A DNA stretch of 17,096 nucleotides, from assembly GCA_029555925.1 (NCBI GenBank), contig JAKPQU010000429.1:1-17096 (forward strand), read 5' to 3'. The translations under genes were made by a program, and so were the position numbers. Below are positions 13,834-17,096 of this stretch, one piece after another (the first letter of the stretch is position 1; each line of letters starts with the position of its first letter). The notes beneath the pieces were generated by a model that saw only the letters and a program-made list of their open reading frames with translations, was not told the DNA's origin and searched no databases. Source of the DNA: Bacillota bacterium. Lineage in GTDB: Bacteria > Eremiobacterota > SpSt-956 > JAKJGF01.

Positions 13834-16800
13834 TTATATCGACAAATCTTTACACAGTAAGCGTGCTTGTTCCAGCACTGTTTCCGTTGCCTTTTCCCTT
13901 TTATCAGGTGGATATCCATGTTTTCTGAGTAATCTTTTTATAGCAACTTTCATTTTGGACTGTACACTTTCTTTAAGAGTCCAGTCTATAGAGAGATTAT
14001 TTCTTACAGTTTTTACAAGTTCTCGTGCTATATCCTTTAATGTGTCATCGCCCAGGATTTTAACTGCACTGTCATTTACTTCCAGGGCATCATAAAAAGC
14101 CAGCTCGTCTTCTGTGAGATTGAGTTTTTCTCCTCTGTCTTTAGATTCTCTTATACCCTTTGCAAGATCTATCATTTCTTCTATGATTCTAGCTGTTTCT
14201 ATAGTCTTATTTTTATATCTCTGTATTGTATTCTCAAGCATTTCAGCAAAGGAATTCCCTATTACAAGATTGCGTTTACTGATACTCTTTATTTCATCAT
14301 TTAAAAGTCTCTTTAAAGTTTCAAAGGCAAGATTTTTATGTTCCATACCATTTACTTCTGCCAGGAATTCATCTGATAATATGGATATATCCGGTTTTTT
14401 AAGTCCTACTGCTGAAAATATATCCACTACTTTATCAGTTATAATAGCTTTTGATATAATCTGCCTGATTGCACTGTCTAGATCTTCATCGGTAAGAGCT
14501 TCTCTGGTCTGGGTTATCTTCTCTATTCTTTTTTTAACTGCCTGGAAAAATCCCACTTCATCTCTTATTTCAATAGCTTTTCTATTAGGTGTTGACAGTG
14601 CAAAAGCCCTGGATAAATCTGTTACATATTTTATGAATCTTTCTTTTCCATCAGAAAGTTCTAGGATATGAGTTACTGCTTTTGTTATAATACCGAGCTT
14701 TTCCATAGGTGCAGCAGTAAAAATCTGTTTATAATTAAAGCCATAAAATAGCTGGCAGACAATTTCATATTTCTCCATCATAACTTCCACTGCTTCTTCC
14801 TGATTTATAGTGGTTTTTCCTTTTCCTCCACTTTGAGTATAATCTATGAGAGCATATTTCAGTGATTCTGCTATACCTATATAATCCACTATAAGGCCGC
14901 CCGGCTTATCTTTAAATACTCTGTTTACTCTTGCTATGGCCTGCATAAGTCCATGTCCTCTCATAGGTTTATCTATATACATTGTGTGAAGGCATGGCAC
15001 ATCAAATCCGGTGAGCCACATATCTCTGACTATTACAAGTTTCAAAGGATTTGATGGGTCTTTCATTCTTTCACTGATGGCTTTTCTTCTAGGGTTGTTT
15101 TTGATATGCTCCTGCCAGTGTTCCGGGTCTGTAGCTGAACCTGTCATTATAACTTTAATTATTCCTTTATCATCATCTTTATTATGCCATTCCGGTCTGA
15201 GTTTTATTATTTCCTTATAAAGGTCAATGCAGATTCTTCTGCTCATGCAGACAATCATGCCTTTCCCTTCCAATATATTGAGCCTATCCTCAAAGTGAGT
15301 AACTATATCTGCTGCAATCTGCTTTATTCTCTGTTCACTTCCTACTATTGCTTCAAGCCTTGCCCATCTGGACTTCAGCTTTTCTTTCCTTTCTACTTCT
15401 TCACCTTCTGTGACAAGTTCAAACTCAGGGTCAATCTTTGGTTTTTCTTCTTCTTTCAGATTAAGTTCCGCAAGTCTGCTTTCATAATATATTCTTACCG
15501 TGGAACCGTCTTTTACTGCCTGTTCAATATCGTAAATATCTATGTAATCTCCGAAAACAGCAGGGGTACTTTTGTCTCCTGATTCAATAGGAGTGCCGGT
15601 AAAACCTATATATGAAGCATTAGGCAGGGCATCTCTCATATGTCTTGCGAATCCGTCTATAAAATCATACTGACTTCTATGGGCCTCATCTGCTATTACA
15701 ACTATATTGTGTCTTTCTGATAATAGTGGGTAGACTTCTCCCTTTTCTTCAGGGAAAAACTTCTGGATGGTTGTAAATATTACCCCTCCTGAAGCTACTG
15801 AGAGAAGGTTTTTTATATGATCTCTTGATAAAGCCTGAACAGGCTCCTGCCTGAGTATTTCCGCACATCTGCCGAAGGTACCAAAGAGCTGGTCATCAAG
15901 ATCATTTCTATCTGTAATAACTACAATAGTAGGGTTATTCAGAGAAAGAACTATTTTCCTTGAATAGAATACCATAGTAAGGCTCTTGCCTGAACCCTGG
16001 GTATGCCATACTACACCACACCTTTTATCTCCCTGCGGGCCTGCTGCTTTAATAGTGGTAGCTACAGCTTTATTTACCGCATAATACTGATGATAGGCTG
16101 CCAGCTTTTTTATCATCGCAGAGCCATTGTTTTCAAAGACTATAAAGTTCTGGATTAAATCAATGAGGACTTTCTTGTTCAACATACCTTTAATAAGGAC
16201 ATCCAGTTGAGGGGTAAACTCATCTGCCAGACTTCTACCGTCAACAGTTTTCCATGGCATAAACCGGTCTTTATCTGAAGTTATTGTTCCTGCTTTTGCA
16301 TCAAACCCATCACTTATAATTAAGAGTTCATTATACTGAAAGAGTGATGGTATCTGGATTTTATAGGTCTGGAACTGATTGAAGGCGGTCCATATAGTAG
16401 CTTCTGTATCTTCCGGGTTCTTAAGTTCAATTACTGTAACAGGGAGGCCGTTGATAAAGATTACAATGTCAGGTCTTCTGTTATTATTATCTTCTATGAC
16501 AGTAAACTGATTTACAGCAAGGAATTCGTTGTTTTTAGGGTTCTGAAAGTCAATAAACCAGACATTATCCCCTGCTATTCTATCTCCTTTACGATATTCT
16601 GTACCCACTCCTTCTGTTAACATCATATGGAAATTCTTATTGTTCATTAGAAGAGAAGGGGCAGAATTTCTGAGGATACTTTTTATTACTTCTTCATGCT
16701 GCTCCTGGGGAAGGGAGGGGTTAAGTCTTTTTATTGCATGAGCCAGTCTGTCTGTTAATATGACATCACTGTAGCTTTTTCTTTCTGGACGGTTCCCATC

Positions 16801-16899
16801 AGGGCCTATATCTGGACCGAATAAGGTAATGTAACCCTGAGCTTTAAGTAATTTTAATACTTCCTGTTCCAGTTCCGTTTCATTTATTATTTTAGACAT
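13834..16899 (-). CDS. hsdR: Type I restriction enzyme, R (endonuclease/translocase) subunit
   Basis: A 1021-residue HsdR, of usual length. In complex with HsdM and HsdS it translocates and cleaves unmodified DNA. The N-terminal nuclease has D144 (RPD) and E158-x-K160 (IELK) of the PD-(D/E)xK site, with the accessory Q175xxxY179. The SF2 motor shows Walker A TQGSGKS (300-306), DEAH (404-407) and TGTP (434-437), then a later [14 protein letters not shown] block corresponding to motif VI. The C-terminal part (about 830-1021) is helical, as expected for the domain contacting the methylase. The reading frame is undamaged. The start is ATG with AAGGGGAG 11 nt upstream. Neither hsdM nor hsdS is in the window. 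The expected upstream position is taken by an IS element starting about 40 bp away, so partner genes may lie beyond it or be missing. Confidence 0.95.
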   Translation of the reverse strand: MSKIINETELEQEVLKLLKAQGYITLFGPDIGPDGNRPERKSYSDVILTDRLAHAIKRLNPSLPQEQHEEVIKSILRNSAPSLLMNNKNFHMMLTEGVGTEYRKGDRIAGDNVWFIDFQNPKNNEFLAVNQFTVIEDNNNRRPDIVIFINGLPVTVIELKNPEDTEATIWTAFNQFQTYKIQIPSLFQYNELLIISDGFDAKAGTITSDKDRFMPWKTVDGRSLADEFTPQLDVLIKGMLNKKVLIDLIQNFIVFENNGSAMIKKLAAYHQYYAVNKAVATTIKAAGPQGDKRCGVVWHTQGSGKSLTMVFYSRKIVLSLNNPTIVVITDRNDLDDQLFGTFGRCAEILRQEPVQALSRDHIKNLLSVASGGVIFTTIQKFFPEEKGEVYPLLSERHNIVVIADEAHRSQYDFIDGFARHMRDALPNASYIGFTGTPIESGDKSTPAVFGDYIDIYDIEQAVKDGSTVRIYYESRLAELNLKEEEKPKIDPEFELVTEGEEVERKEKLKSRWARLEAIVGSEQRIKQIAADIVTHFEDRLNILEGKGMIVCMSRRICIDLYKEIIKLRPEWHNKDDDKGIIKVIMTGSATDPEHWQEHIKNNPRRKAISERMKDPSNPLKLVIVRDMWLTGFDVPCLHTMYIDKPMRGHGLMQAIARVNRVFKDKPGGLIVDYIGIAESLKYALIDYTQSGGKGKTTINQEEAVEVMMEKYEIVCQLFYGFNYKQIFTAAPMEKLGIITKAVTHILELSDGKERFIKYVTDLSRAFALSTPNRKAIEIRDEVGFFQAVKKRIEKITQTREALTDEDLDSAIRQIISKAIITDKVVDIFSAVGLKKPDISILSDEFLAEVNGMEHKNLAFETLKRLLNDEIKSISKRNLVIGNSFAEMLENTIQRYKNKTIETARIIEEMIDLAKGIRESKDRGEKLNLTEDELAFYDALEVNDSAVKILGDDTLKDIARELVKTVRNNLSIDWTLKESVQSKMKVAIKRLLRKHGYPPDKREKATETVLEQARLLCKDLSI

Positions 16900-16937
16900 T
16901 GTTTATTATACTCCCCTTCCTCAGTTGTTTAATAATA

Positions 16938-17096
16938 GAGGGTGTCTGAAAAGCCAAAAGTATGTTTTAGCTAGATTTATCAGGGAAATTATGGCATATT
17001 TAGTAATTGGTGATGAAAAATGTGTCGTAAAAATTACGCTACAGATCTTATAGATGAAGAATGGCAGATATTGAGTCAATTATTACCAGAAGATAA
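16938..17096 (+). mobile_element. Left end of an IS5-type insertion sequence (truncated by window)
   Basis: GAGGGTGTCTGAAAAG (16938-16953) has the look of a terminal inverted repeat of IS5-like elements and precedes a transposase start by about 80 bp. The other end and any target duplication lie outside the window, so the exact boundary is a guess. The element separates hsdR from whatever lay upstream. Confidence 0.7.
17020..17096 (+). CDS. IS5-family transposase, N-terminal fragment (DUF4096-like)
   Basis: ATG at 17020 opens a frame that runs off the window after 25 complete codons and reads MCRKNYATDLIDEEWQILSQ followed by LLPED. This matches the typical start of IS5-family transposases (Y-x-T-D-L-T-D-E-E-W-x-x-L, then LLP). 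The DDE catalytic core would lie outside the window. A GGTGATG stretch a few bases upstream is a weak ribosome site. Confidence 0.82.
   Translation, partial: MCRKNYATDLIDEEWQILSQLLPED

Noticed and set aside
13756..13860. A 34-codon frame with a good AAAGAGGA ribosome-like site, reading MTLCLDNGGHFTEL at its start
   Set aside because: It overlaps the 3' end of hsdR on the other strand, has no recognisable homology beyond a chance-like DNGG phrase, and starts inside the dyad that may be a mobile-element remnant.
14114..14671. A 185-codon frame on the plus strand
   Set aside because: It lies wholly antisense to the well-supported hsdR gene; its serine- and leucine-rich composition is what the complement of a helical, charged coding region produces.

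Overview
The window is AT-rich bacterial DNA with GC-rich short repeats scattered between the genes. The mix of genes fits an uncultivated or little-studied bacterium: an OPA-type sugar-phosphate antiporter, PIN-PhoH, a TMTC-like GT-C membrane protein, cytosolic-looking 5'-nucleotidase paralogues, type I restriction and an IS5-type element. No rRNA, tRNA or phylogenetic marker is present, so I do not assign a taxon.

Layout. (1) Positions 1-112 hold the 3' end of an unrecognised gene. (2) Positions 315-2865 (+) encode two membrane transporters, a DMT/EamA-like protein and an OPA-family MFS protein related to GlpT/UhpC. (3) Positions 3074-10262 (-) form a locus of three related genes. A 1295-residue protein joins a metallophosphoesterase/5'-nucleotidase, two tandem 5'-nucleotidase C-terminal domains, a phospholipase D-like module and a new-looking helical tail. 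A 233-residue protein keeps the shape of the metallophosphoesterase domain but has lost all seven metal ligands. A 770-residue protein has the same nucleotidase architecture without the PLD part. A foldback, MITE-like element sits between the last two. (4) Positions 10613-11935 (+) encode a PIN-PhoH ATPase, and 12010-13587 (+) a TMTC-like GT-C glycosyltransferase. (5) Positions 13834-16899 (-) encode the HsdR subunit of a type I restriction system. A truncated IS5-family element begins about 40 bp upstream of its start codon, where its partner genes might have been.

How the genes may work together. The nucleotidase paralogues, the phosphate-coupled OPA antiporter and PhoH suggest a phosphorus or nucleotide theme, but this is inference from neighbourhood only. 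The nucleotidases lack a classical signal peptide and share a short lysine-rich or polar N-terminal leader with a DSVxL motif. They may act in the cytosol or leave by a non-Sec route.

The strongest candidates for something undescribed are the nucleotidase-PLD fusion with its degenerate second HKD motif, the pseudo-nucleotidase beside two apparently active paralogues, and a family of heptamer repeats (GCGTCAC and its complement GTGACGC) present as short, sometimes inverted arrays in four intergenic regions.
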